From NCBI GenBank assembly GCA_963922205.1, contig CAWUHX010000147.1:806001-870000 (forward strand): a stretch of DNA of 64,000 nucleotides. The letters are read 5' to 3'. Below, piece after piece: positions 33,626 through 44,820 of the stretch (positions are counted from its first letter, which is position 1; each line of letters begins with the position of its first letter). The notes under the pieces are model-generated. The model saw only the letters and a list, made by a program, of their open reading frames with translations, had not been told where the DNA came from and ran no database searches. The translations under genes were made by a program, and so were the position numbers. Source of the DNA: Romanomermis culicivorax. Its lineage: Eukaryota; Nematoda; Enoplea; Mermithida; Mermithidae.

Positions 33626-34018
33626 GTCTAGATAATAAACAATATATTGAACAATAATGTCCCAGGAATATCAAAACAAATGTGGGTACACCACTAAAGT
33701 ATTTATGTAAATTTAATAACAAAATGCTGGGCTAAAGTTTCTTGAACCCAGCCATATTTATGGAAAAATATAATGAAAAACTATGATAGTGGAGAAATGA
33801 TTTTTCATTATAACTTTTGGTCTTTCTGTGGTGCTCCATTTCTATGCAAATGTCTGGGCCGCTGGTTGTCCAATTCCTGGATTTGCACGGCGATTTCCCA
33901 ACCCAACTTGCCATCAACAGGGTGCCCAACATATTTAGGGAAGAACATTTTGGGGATTGGATACAGAAAATATTTATTTTTGTGCATTTTACAGGTCCAT
34001 AATCTAGGTAACAGAGGA
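33626..34018. other. No supported feature
   Basis: Overlapping open frames on both strands between 33732 and 34047 share the same sequence and show no motif; I treat them as chance. Confidence 0.4.
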
Positions 34019-34140
34019 CGATGATCATTAAAGTTATAACCACTCAAGAATTTTGAGAATTGATCCTTCGAAATTCACCAGAATGCATCTTTTTTAATCA
34101 ATCTCCAAAATTTTTTTGCTCCAAATGGGAAGAGAAAATT
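34019..34140 (+). repeat. Dispersed repeat related to 42899-43025
   Basis: The pattern ATTAAAGTTATAAC, then TTTTGAGA-TTG, CACCAGAATGCATCTTTT and CCAAAATTTTT recurs at 42904-43010 with small changes. It is noncoding. The copies are diverged, so it is an old family. Confidence 0.5.
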
Positions 34141-34609
34141 GGGAAAACAGCGTTTTGAATATAAAAAACTGGCTGAACTTTTTCACTAAATGGCAAAAAA
34201 TATTGGTAGTTAGAACTCAAAAAGCTGCCTCTTTGTGCACTTTGGACGTTCAAAACATAAATATTATCCAGTGCCAATAATAATTACTATCATGGATCTT
34301 TTTGCTTTAATGCAGGTGAGGCGTGACTCAGCATGTCCACATTACTCAATAGTTAGCATTTAATAGTTGGTGCCATCTAGAATTAAAAAAATCTTTTTGT
34401 GGTCTTTCATATATTTTTTGAATTTTGTGAACATATACTGTGCATTTGGAAAATGATCAAAACATCTTTGTAAGGGACAAGTGACTGAAGTTTTTGTAAC
34501 TTAAAAGACTTCAGTGAGTTAGGAGGTAAACCCAAATTTGTGTGTATGGCTTCACCTGAATCTTGGGGTCTTCAAGAAGTAAAAAAGGCACAAAAATCAG
34601 AAAAATTTT

Positions 34610-35060
34610 GTCAAAAAAGCCAAAAAACTATTTTCTGCCCTATTGTCCGAGTTGAGGATATAGTTCCAACATTTGGGCACTAGATCTGACCAATCAGGAT
34701 CCAACCAATCAATCCTTGGGCAGCACCATTGTTCATGATCAAGAAAAAGGATGGACCATAGCGTCTAGTTGTAGATTTTTGTGGCCTAAATGCTGTCACA
34801 AGAAATGATATCTATCCTGTGCCAAGGATTGATATCTTGATGCATTTGCAAATGCACAATATTTTTCTACATTTGACTTAAAATCAGGTTACTGTCAAAC
34901 AGGTATGATTCCTGCGAGTCAGGAAAAAACTGCTTTTGTATGCCAAGACAGACACTTCGAATTTTGTGTCATGCCTTTTGGACTAAAAAACGCCCCAGCC
35001 AATTTTCAATTGCTGATGGAGCTAACACTTCGTCCATTGAACTGGAAGGTCTGCAGGTGT
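34610..35060 (+). pseudogene. Ty3/gypsy reverse transcriptase relic
   Basis: Three-frame reading shows the start of a gypsy RT: MIKKKDGP, LVVDFCGLNAVTRNDIYPVPRID and, after frame breaks, EKTAFVCQDRHFEFCVMPFGLKNAPANFQLLME at 34905-35030. The catalytic YLDD that should follow is missing; the sequence diverges after about 35050. It is an isolated, degraded pol piece with no LTR seen. Confidence 0.75.
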
Positions 35061-35139
35061 AACTTCACTGATTCAGCAGGTTGTCTTACAGGAGTTTGCC
35101 TATGGACCACATTGAGGCAGTTACATATCCCATAGGGTC

Positions 35140-36280
35140 TATTTATACTTATTGCAGCGCTTAGCTTCCTGTAGAAAACACACCTGAACATGCCCAGATC
35201 TTTGTACTAAAAAGCTATGCAAGTATTTCAAAAATGCAAATTCTCAAATGATTCTGAAAATAAATTTCAGGAGAATAAATCAAAAAAGAAACAGTTTTAT
35301 TATTTTTCCTTAGCTTTTTCTCGAAAGATTAATCAATTCCCACAGGGTGTACAGTTTTTACATTTCAGCAGTCAAATTTTGAACAATTTTGTTGGCATTT
35401 ATGGTGAACTTAGGCCACAGAGCACATCAATGATCTAAACCTAAACATTGGGCGAGGAAAGGAGATTTTTTCCAATTAGACAAATAGAGAGGATCCTCCA
35501 CCTGATGAGGATCAACTTAGACCAGAAAGTTGAGTCAATTCAATAGAATAATCTATTATTAGTTGTTTGAAAGCTATCTAAAAATTATAAGAAGAGAAAC
35601 TTGAGGATAAATCCCTAAAATTTCATAAGCCTTAGGGCAATATTCACCAACGATTCTCATAGATCTGCAAGGGGAACAATATTTAGGACTATAGCCTACA
35701 ATGTGCCCAAAATCCAATACCCTAATCCTATAATAATTAATTCTCTAACTTCATCCTAGCTCAAAAGTCAGCTGAACACAAATTCTCAATGAATCACATA
35801 GAAATCAGTTGCATCGCCAATAGTTGTTCTCAGAGTATTTTTTGACATGTCTGAAATAATGATCACATGACAAAAAGACTGAATCTTTACCAAATACTTA
35901 CTTGCCCCCAAGGATTCATAATATTAGATTGACAATCATTGTGATTTCACAGTTCTTGAACAATTATTCTTGAATTCATTCACAATGTGTTTCAACTTCG
36001 AGGTCAACATTTGAGTCATGTCAACTCAATGAATATTATAAGTACTGTAGAAACTTGTGATGCTCTATTAGTGCCACCTTGTTTACCAGCCTCACACTGG
36101 GCAGCCTAGTTATTTTTTGCTTTGTTTTTGTTGGGATCAGCTCATGATATTCTGTATTTATGGCCTTGAGTTCCAAATGAGAACAATAATGGGTAACAAG
36201 CGAGATTGATGTTGGAATGGAAATATGGTATCTCTGTCATTCCACAAATTTTTCTGCTGAGCTCAATCCAGAAAATGTTT
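35140..36280. other. AT-rich interval with no supported feature
   Basis: Nothing recognised on either strand. Confidence 0.4.
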
Positions 36281-36288
36281 GGTGGCTC

Positions 36289-37781
36289 TCAATTGATGCT
36301 GTGCCAAATAATGACAACTTGTCTGCTCATTGGTAAATCCATCCTGTATTTATGTATTTCACCAGTAGCAACCTGCAAGTCATGTACTTCATGATTTGTA
36401 AATAAAATGACGTTCGAGGGAAGTTCACTTCCATAAAGGATTATATATTTGACAACTTTATGTTTGTGCAGTTCAGATGCAGAACAATACAGTTTGGCCA
36501 AGACATTGTTGGTTCAAACTATATGCTCCAGAACTAACATTAGTTTTTTGTCCAGGCTTTTATTTTCATAATCTTTTACATGGTCTTTCAATGCACCTAT
36601 CAGTTTGATTGCATAATATTGGCCTAATTTCTGTTTTTCATCATCTTTGGCAAATAATTCTATCTGGCTGTAGCTGATTTCGCTGTTGCATTGTATTTTT
36701 GGGCGCCCTCCATGAATTTCGAGCAGTTGATAACTAAATTAATGTTGAAAATAAAAAACAAAATTTTGCACCAATTTGGTTCAAATGAACACCACCGGCG
36801 TCGAAAAATTTGTCATTGTTTAAGGCCTCAAATGCATGGAAAATATTTATGTCCTTTGTCGAGATTTTCGTCTGCTCAATGACACTTTGATTGACAAACA
36901 TTATTTTTCTATAAAAATAAACTACATCCCTGTAGAGTCAGTTGACTACCAAATGCACTAGTACAAAACATTGCTTCCAGGTTTTGAATTCAAACAGACC
37001 AAAGTTTTTCTCATAATCTTTACTACAATTTTTACACATCCCTGAATGTCCTCTGCTCTGAATTCTAATGGTCATTCATGCTCAAGATCAGAGATACTTT
37101 TTCTAGATGTGCAAATTTCAATTATCAGGTTTTAAAATTTAAAAATTGCAATGCTCTGAAATTTCCCTCAGATAATGAGTTACAAGAATAATTTTACAAC
37201 AAATTGATGGAAAATGATTATTGTAGTGCATTTGTTACAAGCTATAATTAACAGATCCTATGTAATCAACCAAATCGTTGATTAACAAATGTATGACTAA
37301 GCACAGTTTGGATAAAATGCTCAAAATGTGAGCAAACTTTCTCATAGTCTTTAGAATACAGCCTGGAATGGATAACATCGTTACATTGTCAATTTCTACT
37401 TGGTGTACTATGCTGTCTCTGAATAAGACATATTTGGGGTACTGTGACAATTTGATGTTCTGCCAAATTCGGCCCAATACATTTCAGCCTTCCCCTTTTT
37501 GGCCAGAAAAAAGAAGCAAGATTCAATGTACAATTTAATATAGAGCATGAGTTATAGTAGTTACCAACGCCCCAGAATCCATGCTCCATCAACTCGACAA
37601 TAAACTTTTCACAAGTTGGATGTAAGGAATTTTGTACATCACCATTTTGAATATACTGTCAAAAAAGTAGTACTTATAATGTTTTCATAGACCACAAAAC
37701 TCATTTTCAGCTTACCTTATGTTTGTCCAAAGCAAAGATGGTCCAGAACTCATCAGCACCCCTCTTTGTGTCTTTCATCAT
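36289..37781 (-). other. Candidate spliced gene with an SGNH-like block
   Basis: A minus-strand ATG at 37781 opens MMKDTKRGADEFWTIFALD and ends at a donor AAG|GTAAGC (37716/37715). An intron ending TTTTTTGACAG joins in frame to YIQNGDVQNSLHPTCEKF, then ELMEHGFWGV, with a second possible donor G|GTAACT. Further on (36960-36737) lies IFHAFEALNNDKFFDAGGVHLNQIG, whose GVHLN-x2-G pattern recalls the Asp-His block of SGNH hydrolases. Then LFAKDDEKQKLGQYYAIKL and, past a TGA, ASELHKHKVVKYIILYGSEL follow. I do not recognise the whole protein. The in-frame stop suggests a pseudogene or an unmodelled intron. It could also be element-derived. Confidence 0.35.
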
Positions 37782-37799
37782 GCTCGCACATTACTTCAT

Positions 37800-38780
37800 T
37801 GTCAGAGGTTCTATTTTGTTCATTATCTCTGAGATTAGAATTTTTCAAAAACTCGTCTAGAATTGACTAATAATGGTATACCTTTGGCGATTTCCTGCTG
37901 ATTTGAGAACGTCACCTCCTGGGATTGGTACACCTGTTCATCACTTGAATATGGTTGTGAGTGTGTCAATCCAGAATGTGGTTGTGAGTGTGTCAATCGC
38001 AACTATCAATCCAAATCGACACATTCCAAAAATGTGATAAAATTCTATTTTCTGGCATTTCAGAAGCTAAAAACCATAAAGCCCTGTTTGCAACGTGGTT
38101 GTGAGGCTGGAAAAAAATTTTTGACATTGCAAAAACTGTGAAATACTGAAATCATAATACCTGCAAAGTAAGGTCTTATCAGTAAATGATCTCCATGTGT
38201 TATATGTGCATTGAATGAAGCACCACTAGAAAATAATTCATGCCAACGTTACTCTCTCCATTAAAGTTTTCAGTCCAAAAATTGCTAAACCTATAATCAG
38301 TACACTCACAACCATCAATCCTGTCAAATGTTGCTTATCGAAAAATCACCAAATGTGAAATACTTTACAAACATTTGAAAAAAGAGACTGTAGACTCAGA
38401 TTTGAATTCATTTTCTTAGCCTAAAAAAATTATTCCATCATTATTACAGTACTTTTTTGCATCCAAATCAACATTTTACACTATAAATTTACACCCTTTA
38501 TAAATCTATAGCATATATTGCATTGATTGTACTTGCATCTATTTCCATTCATTTCTCCATTCACAAATTCAATAGAGCCATTCTTTGAGCATTCTTTCCA
38601 TCATTTATTGGGAAAACGCAAATTTTTAATGTCAAACAGGTTTCAAAAATTACTTATTTCAATTTTTTCACTTTCTATATATTTCATGGTGTAAAAATTT
38701 CAAAAACTAATAAAACTCACTACTTTTACTATTTTCTTCGATTCATGCTCATCTTAACCAAGAGACATTCTCAAATTCAG
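37800..38780. other. AT-rich interval with no supported feature
   Basis: Only a short local duplication of GGTTGTGAGTGTGTCAATC near 37960-38000 stands out. Confidence 0.4.
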
Positions 38781-38789
38781 TCCAAACAC

Positions 38790-39650
38790 CTGTTAGATCA
38801 TAGTCTTGCAGGTGTCAATTTTTCAGTATTAAGCTTTACGTTTCAATAAAGCCATATGTTGAGTGAGCAACCAAATCTCTGACACTCGTTCCAATCCTTT
38901 TTGCTTTTTTGTCACCAAATTTCCCCACTACAAATTATTTTACCTGATTCAAATTCGAAAAAACATAGATTGGTTGCTGACATCAATTTCAAAAAACAAA
39001 ATATGCATTGAAAAAATTTCTTTCTATAAAGTCATCCCAATTCACTTTTATTTTGAATCCTAGATGAGAAAAGGCTCTTTTGAATTGATATCCACTGAAT
39101 AAATCATTCATTTGCAGGCGTCCCCTATCCATATGAATCCAATTCAACACTCAAATATTCACCAAATACGTAAAATTTGCAACAAAAAATGCAAGCAGAA
39201 AAATTATGTACATCACAGCAATAGAATTCAAACATTCATTAATTTAGACAAGCTGGGCCATTGTGGCTCTGGTGTTTACATTCCAAAATGCACTGAACTT
39301 TTCCAAAATTTTGACTGTTAGATCATAGTCTTGCTGACTCCATTTTTCCAATTTCAAGGTTCACATTTTAATACAACCATTTACATTGTTGAGTGAGCAA
39401 CCAAATCTCTGATACTTAATTGGATCCCTTTTGTTCTTCTTTGTCCTCAAATTTCCCTACTACAAATTTTCATTCAGATTTAAATTCAGAAAAATGTCAA
39501 TGGATTCTGGACCTCACATTCAAAAATATAAATGAGCATCGAAAAAATTTTTCTGTTGAAAACATTTTCTGTTTTTTCTTTATTCTGGTTCAGTTTTGTT
39601 TTATGTGGAAGACTAGAAAACTCTAAGGAAAAAATATTTTGAGTTACAGC
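38790..39650. repeat. Two-unit direct repeat, period about 530 bp
   Basis: The block starting TTAGATCATAGTCTTGC at about 38791 recurs at about 39319, followed in both by GAGTGAGCAACCAAATCTCTGA, TCCCCACTACAAATT or TCCCTACTACAAATT, and GCAT(T/C)GAAAAAATTT. Homology extends for about 240 bp. I see no coding. Confidence 0.65.
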
Positions 39651-40880
39651 ATTTGTGTGTGAAATTTTCAATTTGGCCATAACTTAATATTGATATTTTG
39701 AAAATTGAAGTATTTTATCGAAAATAATTCTCCAAAAAATTTTTCATTTCAATATTTAAAAATTATTAAAAAATCAGCAAAAATTGGGTTAGAAAGTACC
39801 TAAAACAGGTATTGAAAAAATGCTAAAAAATATCAAAAATTCTTGCGTTTTTCGACATAATTGACGAAGGGCTTCACTATTTGTAATTAGTTGTATTTGT
39901 GGAATATTTTTTTGGAAAAATGGCTGGTTTTTTAAAACATAATTCGAATTATCGGCCATTAAAAATTGACAAAGTGGTGTGAAAAAAGGTAAAAGGGCTA
40001 TTGAAAAAATGTGAGAAAATGTTGAAAAATTTCAGGTTTTTCAGGTTTCAGGAAAAAATGTGGAAAAATTAGGGGTTGTTTCACATAATTACTGGAGTGT
40101 GTCACTCATTATTACATATTCATCTAAACATTAAAAAATCTTTTTTCGATGAAGACGTGTCCCAACAGCAATTTCTAGATGGCGCCCTGGCCACGCCTTT
40201 ATGGACAAGAATGATTAGCTGATATAGAAATCATGTAGGTCATGCATGAAATGGATAAGATGTTTTTCCCTGTAGGATTCCTTGCCCTTCTGGTTCTCCA
40301 TTTCTATTTATATTATAGATAATCACAAGAGATTGGTGGGGAAAAAAAGAAAAAGAGATATTTGGGACAGGAAGAATGAAAGAAAAGTGCAGTGCATAAA
40401 CAAAACAATAATTGTAAATTCCTATGGATTTTGCAGTCCTGAAACCTCTTCATGTCTCTAATCATCAAATTTTCTTGATCGGTCATTGGAGCAACAGTCC
40501 TCAAAATGTTGTCATCAAAATCGTTTACGTAAGCTTTTACCACAAAATTTCTCACTCCCAAAATTGTTGAAGGTCAGGTCAGTATGCTGTCAAATTTTCA
40601 GTCCCATATGGTATACTGTTTGTTAGAAAATTATGAAAATGTGAACTACGACTTGCTTTCTCTTTTAATCATTCAGGAGCATTTCAAGAAAAACTGACTT
40701 ATACAGGGTGAGCCATAAAAAAGGCCATGGGTACTAGCTTTAATAGCTGTCAGAGGGATGAAGCGTTTTTAATGCGATTTCTTGTCTCAATAGATTAAAC
40801 AAGTGGCATAAAAACTGCAGTTTCAGCCTTTTTTTCTCAAATATTGCCCAACAAGAATCAAAAATTCTAAACATGGGTTT
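39651..40880. other. A/T-rich interval, no supported gene
   Basis: Contains many AAAAATTTC-type runs at 39700-40110. At 40705 TACAGGGTGAGCCATAAAA resembles the ends of some small DNA elements, but no partner end was found. Confidence 0.4.
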
Positions 40881-40929
40881 TTCCCAAATAAGTTTTGAAA
40901 AATTTACACAAATTGACAAAGTCAACACG

Positions 40930-42190
40930 TTTTACAACAGAGAAGTAGAGAAGATTCAATCCTGTAAAGTGATTCTGCTCTTGTTGCCATCTAAGCTGGC
41001 ATTGGGATCTCACATCCTTCCTTTGTGATCCATGATCCAGCTGCTTTGAACAGTTTTCCAATATTGTTTCCTGCTGAATCTTGTGGGCCCAATCCTGTAG
41101 CATGGCATTCATTAAGAAGTCATGATTGATATCCCTTCCCTTCCCAGTGGTTCCTTACAGACTGCATGGGAGTGCTAACTGAGTTCATGCGTTGCCTAAG
41201 AACCAGCTTCAGAGGTGCCCATTAGGCATTCCATCTGGGTCTTGCCAATTGTCTGGCACTTGCCAAATGAGTAGTCGGGTCTAGGTCTAGTAAGGCCTAC
41301 TCTAGATCTAGATGAGCGAAGCAAGTCTCTCAGTGAAAATCTGTACCTTTTGGTGATTCTCCTTCCTCCAATGCTGGGAGGTTGCTTGTGATTTATCAAG
41401 TACCATACATTGAATGGCTAATGCTGCACTGTACACAGCACAGTTTAGTTTTTTCAACTTTGGGTTTCTCCAGACAATCTCACTAATGGTCAGCTCACAA
41501 TATTGGAGGTATTTCTGTCATATACGAATATCCTGAATGACCTTCAATGGTGCTTGCTTCTTGATGGTCTTGGCTTCATTGAAAGCTTTTCCAAACTCTG
41601 TCCACAAAGTTTCAGCTTGTGCTGCATTTACATTATCTGGTATGAGTTCCACTTCAATTGAAGCAATTTCCACTAGGCATTCTGGTTGGGCGAATTCAAC
41701 TGATGGCATTTCTTTTTCCTATTGGATTTCCCTCGCACCAACTCCTTCTTCGAATACTTGCCTCTCTGCATGAGCTTCCTCTGCCACAGGCTAGGTGACT
41801 ACTTCCTGTGTCGGATTTCGTTTCCTCTCCAGCTCTCTGTTTTGGCTAAAAAGACAGTTGTGAATCTGGTAGTACTGGGCAACCTCTTACTTGCAATCAG
41901 GTCATTCCAGCAGCTTTGCAGCTATTTATAGTCTTTTTTCCTATTTTCTTCATTCCTCAATGAGATTACTAGGGCTAACAGGACTTGGCAATCCGCCTCT
42001 GTCCAGTTGACAGCTTTGCCTCTCTTAGGCTCTATTCCATGTGGTCCACCAGGGGCCTGGCTACTGCATATTTTCTGTTCTTGGCTTCTAGAGCCCTTAA
42101 GCATAGAAATACTGCCTTCACTATTGCTGGCTTGGGTAGCTCCCCAAAAGTGAGCACTGATTACATGGTGGCTGTTTAATCCACTATTCT
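40930..42190 (-). pseudogene. Possible LINE-type ORF relic (region upstream of RT)
   Basis: Minus-strand pieces in shifting frames: VNWTEADCQVLLALVISL and ENRKKDYK (about 42010-41920), LQSCWNDLIASKRLPSTTRF, VELIPDNVNAAQAETLWTEF (41640-41580), LNCAVYSAALAIQCMVLD (about 41430), then LQDWAHKIQQETILENCSK near 41070. The segment with an AALAI-type helix followed by a basic W-R stretch resembles the region before RT in several LINE-like elements. No RT is visible. Several stops make it a relic. The family is uncertain. Confidence 0.35.
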
Positions 42191-42194
42191 GCAT

Positions 42195-42898
42195 CAGGGT
42201 GTGAACATAGAAGTTAACAGCATTAATGCTTTTTCATCTTCTCATGGATTCAATAGAGAAGTGGCCAGCTTTGTCCTACTAAAGATAAGCAGTAGTTGAT
42301 CATCTACTGTTTTTTTCCAGGAACCTTGTTCCACAAATGCAAAAAGGGGTCAAATTTATTTTCCACATGTGGGAAAAAAATTTTTTGTCTTAAAATCCTC
42401 GTTTTCTAGCTTGAAAATTCTCACAGATTCTTTATTTAAGTGTTTTTGAGCTTTTTAAAGCATTCTGATAATCATTCTGATCATATACTTCAAAAATTAG
42501 ATTTAAATTTTGTGTTCATAAATCGTAATTTCTAGAAATATATCATTCAAAAAAATTTTAAATCATTTATTTGTTTGTAACCTTTTATAAATTTGACTGA
42601 AAAGCAATCAGTCAGAAGCATAGAACTTTTTCAAAAATACATCCTTGAAGCTTTTGAATTGAATTTACGTTAAAAAAAAGAACAGATGCTTCAAAAAGTT
42701 GAGAAAGTTAATGTGTTGATTTTTCTAAAAAAATTTATGAAGGAAAAAATGTGGATCTTCATAAAATATAATGATGTAATATTCAAGATCAGAAACCAAA
42801 CACGAAGTAATATGTTTGAGATGATGAAAACTATTAAAAATTGAATGGCAAATGAAGATAGACATGCAAAAAGCTGCACCTGAGCTTGGTAATAAGTA
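42195..42898. other. No supported feature
   Basis: AT-rich with homopolymer runs; nothing recognised. Confidence 0.4.
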
Positions 42899-43025
42899 AT
42901 GATGATTATCAAAGTTATAACTGGCGGGATGCACCTGAAAATTTTGAGATTTGGACCTCCTAAAATGCACCATAATGCATCTTTTGGATATGAAAACCCC
43001 AAATTTTTCCTCCACATTCGTGGAG
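42899..43025 (+). repeat. Dispersed repeat related to 34019-34140
   Basis: Contains ATCAAAGTTATAACTGG, AATTTTGAGATTTGG, CACCATAATGCATCTTTT and CCAAATTTTTCCTCC in the same order as the copy at 34019. Confidence 0.5.
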
Positions 43026-43139
43026 AGACCTCAAAAATTTTTTCCACATTGTGCAAATATGGAAGAAACATTGGATCACACTATCCAGCAGGACTGGCTG
43101 TTGCCCAGGTTGAACTGTCAATTTCATAGTGCCTGAGAA

Positions 43140-43370
43140 GGACATTATAGTGTACTATCCAGCAGACTCTGGCTGGCAGGTACACTGGTGAAAAAGTCAA
43201 TTCCATTGCAACTAACTTTTACATCAGTCACTATCTGCAAGCCAACTGGAACAGTTGGGCAGATTAGCTTGCCATTCAAACAATCATTTCCATAGTGACT
43301 GACAGAGGCGTTATCAGTCACTATAATGTACTATCTAGCAGAGTCGAGCTAGAAGGTACACCAGTACATC
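43140..43370. repeat. Diverged tandem duplication, period about 177 bp
   Basis: ATTATAGTGTACTATCCAGCAGACTC...GGTACACTGG at 43145-43187 recurs as CTATAATGTACTATCTAGCAGAGTC...GGTACACCAG at 43320-43365. A third partial match (CACTATCCAGCAGGACTGG) lies at about 43078. Confidence 0.55.
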
Positions 43371-44479
43371 CATGGATTCCATAGTAACCAGCCAACCTAC
43401 ATCTGTCAGTCACTGTCTCTCTGCTGTCGATTCCATAGTGAGCAAATTGAGCACAAGAGGCTTGCCTCTCCGCCAGGAGAGGACTCTGTACTCCATTCAC
43501 ACATTACTGGGACTTCCAGCATTCAACACTTTTGATTGCTGGAGGACCAGGCCCAGTGGTCAGCAGCATTGACCTGTCCTACATTGTAAATATTGGAGAA
43601 TTGATCACAGCCATTTGATTCTTTGAGTTCCAGTTTTCAACATGGAAATCATTTTGCTATACTAAAAAGGCCATTCACTTGATGTAGATTGCAAAATGAC
43701 CATTTCAAATGTTTCCTTCTCAAAAAATTTCTACCTTGCTGTGTTAATGAAACCTGGAGCTGTTTTATTACAACACAATTAAAATAATTTGAAATAAAAA
43801 GACAAAAGTCTTTCTGTTCAGTAGTCCAGCAATTTTCTATGACAAACTTGGAAGTTTGCTGATGGCATTTTCTTCCTTAAAACATTGGGCAGGATTACAG
43901 AAGGCTGAATAGTGGCCAGAAAATAGATATTCCATCAATAAAATTATCCTATAATTTTGAGTGATATAACAGAGGGCTGCATAACTCATTTTGTGTATAA
44001 AATTTGATCTATATATTCCGGTGTTTTATATATAGGCCCTTTTGCATAAAACGTTTTCATATGTAATAGGTTATGGATTCATATGCTAAAAGCCTAAATT
44101 CTGTTGCATAAAGCAATAATAATAAGTAAAAATTCATAATTGGATTTTCATAAGTGATTTTCACATTATGTTGCATAAAACTTATAAACTCATAAATTAT
44201 TAGTCCGTTAACATATGGAAAATTGTCAAAATCTTAATAACATCACATGATGTATGAGCACTGTCTTAAGTGGTGTTTTTCTATTTGTTGAACGGCTTGT
44301 TCTGGGACATTTGATTCATCAAGTGTTGATGATGATCTGAATATTGTTGCCCATCTGTGATGCCATGTATTCAGACCAAGAATTAATGCTGACAGAAATT
44401 TTGATTAGATTACTTCTAAGTTCTATTTAACTGATGAACATGCAGCAATGGTGATTGAGAGTTTGTAAGATTTTATTTA

Positions 44480-44820
44480 GCATCCATCTTGTCCGAATTC
44501 CTCTTCGTCCCCAGAACAACAGATCCTTGCAGTATTCAGCCACAAATGGAAATTTCAGTCTGATTGACGATCCTCATGGCTTACATAAATCAACCGTTTG
44601 TCTCACATTACTAAAGTTTACTTCCCTAATTTGGACTGCAAATCGTCATATGCACTTTTCCATTCTGTATAAGACCATAAGATGTGGACAGGGGCAGGAT
44701 CAATCGTTTCTTGAGAATATTCAACCATTTTTTAACCAATTCTGTCTTTCCAGATTTGGTTGGGGCTGATACAATGCAATTAAATGGATGTTTCCAGGCT
44801 AATTCCATATTCATCACTCA
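44480..44820 (-). pseudogene. Relic of a virus-like P-loop ATPase
   Basis: Minus-strand start MMNMELAWKHPFNCIVSAPTKSGKTELVKKWLN contains a Walker A motif (APTKSGKT) right after a WKHPF start. In a neighbouring frame this continues as IDPAPVHILWSYTEWKSAYDDLQ. The arrangement HPF...GPTxSGKT...I.P.P..I.W.Y.EWQ..Y is one I recall from an ATPase family in invertebrate genomes associated with large DNA-virus-like or Maverick-like elements. The frame is broken after about 25 residues and again downstream, and no capsid, polymerase or integrase genes lie beside it. The relationship is from memory. Confidence 0.45.

Noticed and set aside
33732-34047. Overlapping frames on both strands near 33.9 kb
   Set aside because: Four frames share one segment with no motif; treated as chance.
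40705-40724. Possible transposon terminus TACAGGGTGAGCCATAAAA
   Set aside because: Only one end was seen; no inverted partner or target duplication.
42691-43145. Overlapping frames on both strands near 43 kb
   Set aside because: They overlap a dispersed repeat and one another; no motif supports any of them.
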